Positions 62,797-64,000 of a DNA stretch of 64,000 nucleotides are shown here, piece after piece; the stretch's first letter is position 1; each line of letters starts with the position of its first letter. The translations under genes were made by a program, and so were the position numbers. Under the pieces are notes generated by a model. It made no database searches, had not been told where the DNA came from, and was given only the letters and a program-made list of their open reading frames with translations. This DNA is from Candidatus Saccharibacteria bacterium oral taxon 488 (GTDB taxonomy: Bacteria; Patescibacteriota; Saccharimonadia; Saccharimonadales; Saccharimonadaceae), in the NCBI GenBank assembly GCA_010202115.1, contig CP047917.1, forward strand, positions 310,001-374,000, given 5' to 3'.

Positions 62797-64000
<1,204 letters not shown>

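Overview
The window looks like part of a Candidate Phyla Radiation genome, most likely Candidatus Saccharibacteria (TM7). This is inferred from small compact genes, a DUF5674 protein, PEGA, YerB-like and sortase surface proteins, standard use of TGA as stop, and mid-range GC; no rRNA is present to prove it. Most genes are on the minus strand in short overlapping operons. Many start codons lie exactly 6 nt downstream of a good -10 box, which suggests leaderless mRNAs.

Layout. 1-2882: the N-terminal 960 codons of a very large AT-rich gene that runs off the left edge, with a Cap4/PD-(D/E)XK-like nuclease domain (probable phage defence). 2923-9361: Nudix hydrolase, Ca2+-type P-type ATPase, and a MacB/FtsX-like ABC system with a possible response-regulator site. 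9616-13979: accessory genes including three ASCH-type domains (one a GNAT fusion, one a pseudogene), DUF5674, orphans and GrpB. 13989-18310: two two-component systems separated by a GreA-like factor. 18405-27829: MazG-like protein, NatAB-like ABC exporter, AI-2E-family permease, cysS, Nudix, der, small membrane proteins with unusual RNA elements, and a pseudouridine synthase. 27831-33284: a two-component system with long Pro/Thr/Ala-rich tails and another ABC transporter.

33962-37424 is the most striking region. It has an XRE regulator, a single polypeptide that fuses a RiPP-recognition-like domain, a SagB-type nitroreductase and a YcaO cyclodehydratase, and directly after it a 66-residue Gly/Ser/Cys precursor resembling microcin B17. 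A convergent HExxH metallopeptidase follows. I read this as a minimal linear azol(in)e peptide cluster.

37655-57886: tRNA-Glu, a two-component pair, YerB-like protein, gltX, DUF4367-like and PEGA proteins, sortase, tRNA-Leu, 2H phosphoesterase, NAD(P)HX dehydratase-like protein, HAD phosphatase, two VanY-like carboxypeptidases, exonuclease III, two glycosyltransferases, smpB, an ABC-F protein carrying an in-frame palindromic insertion, and a glutaredoxin. 57888-64000: the F-type ATP synthase operon (I-like, a, c, b, delta, alpha, gamma, then a degenerate histidine-phosphatase-like gene, then beta, which is cut by the right edge). The delta gene also carries a palindromic in-frame insertion.
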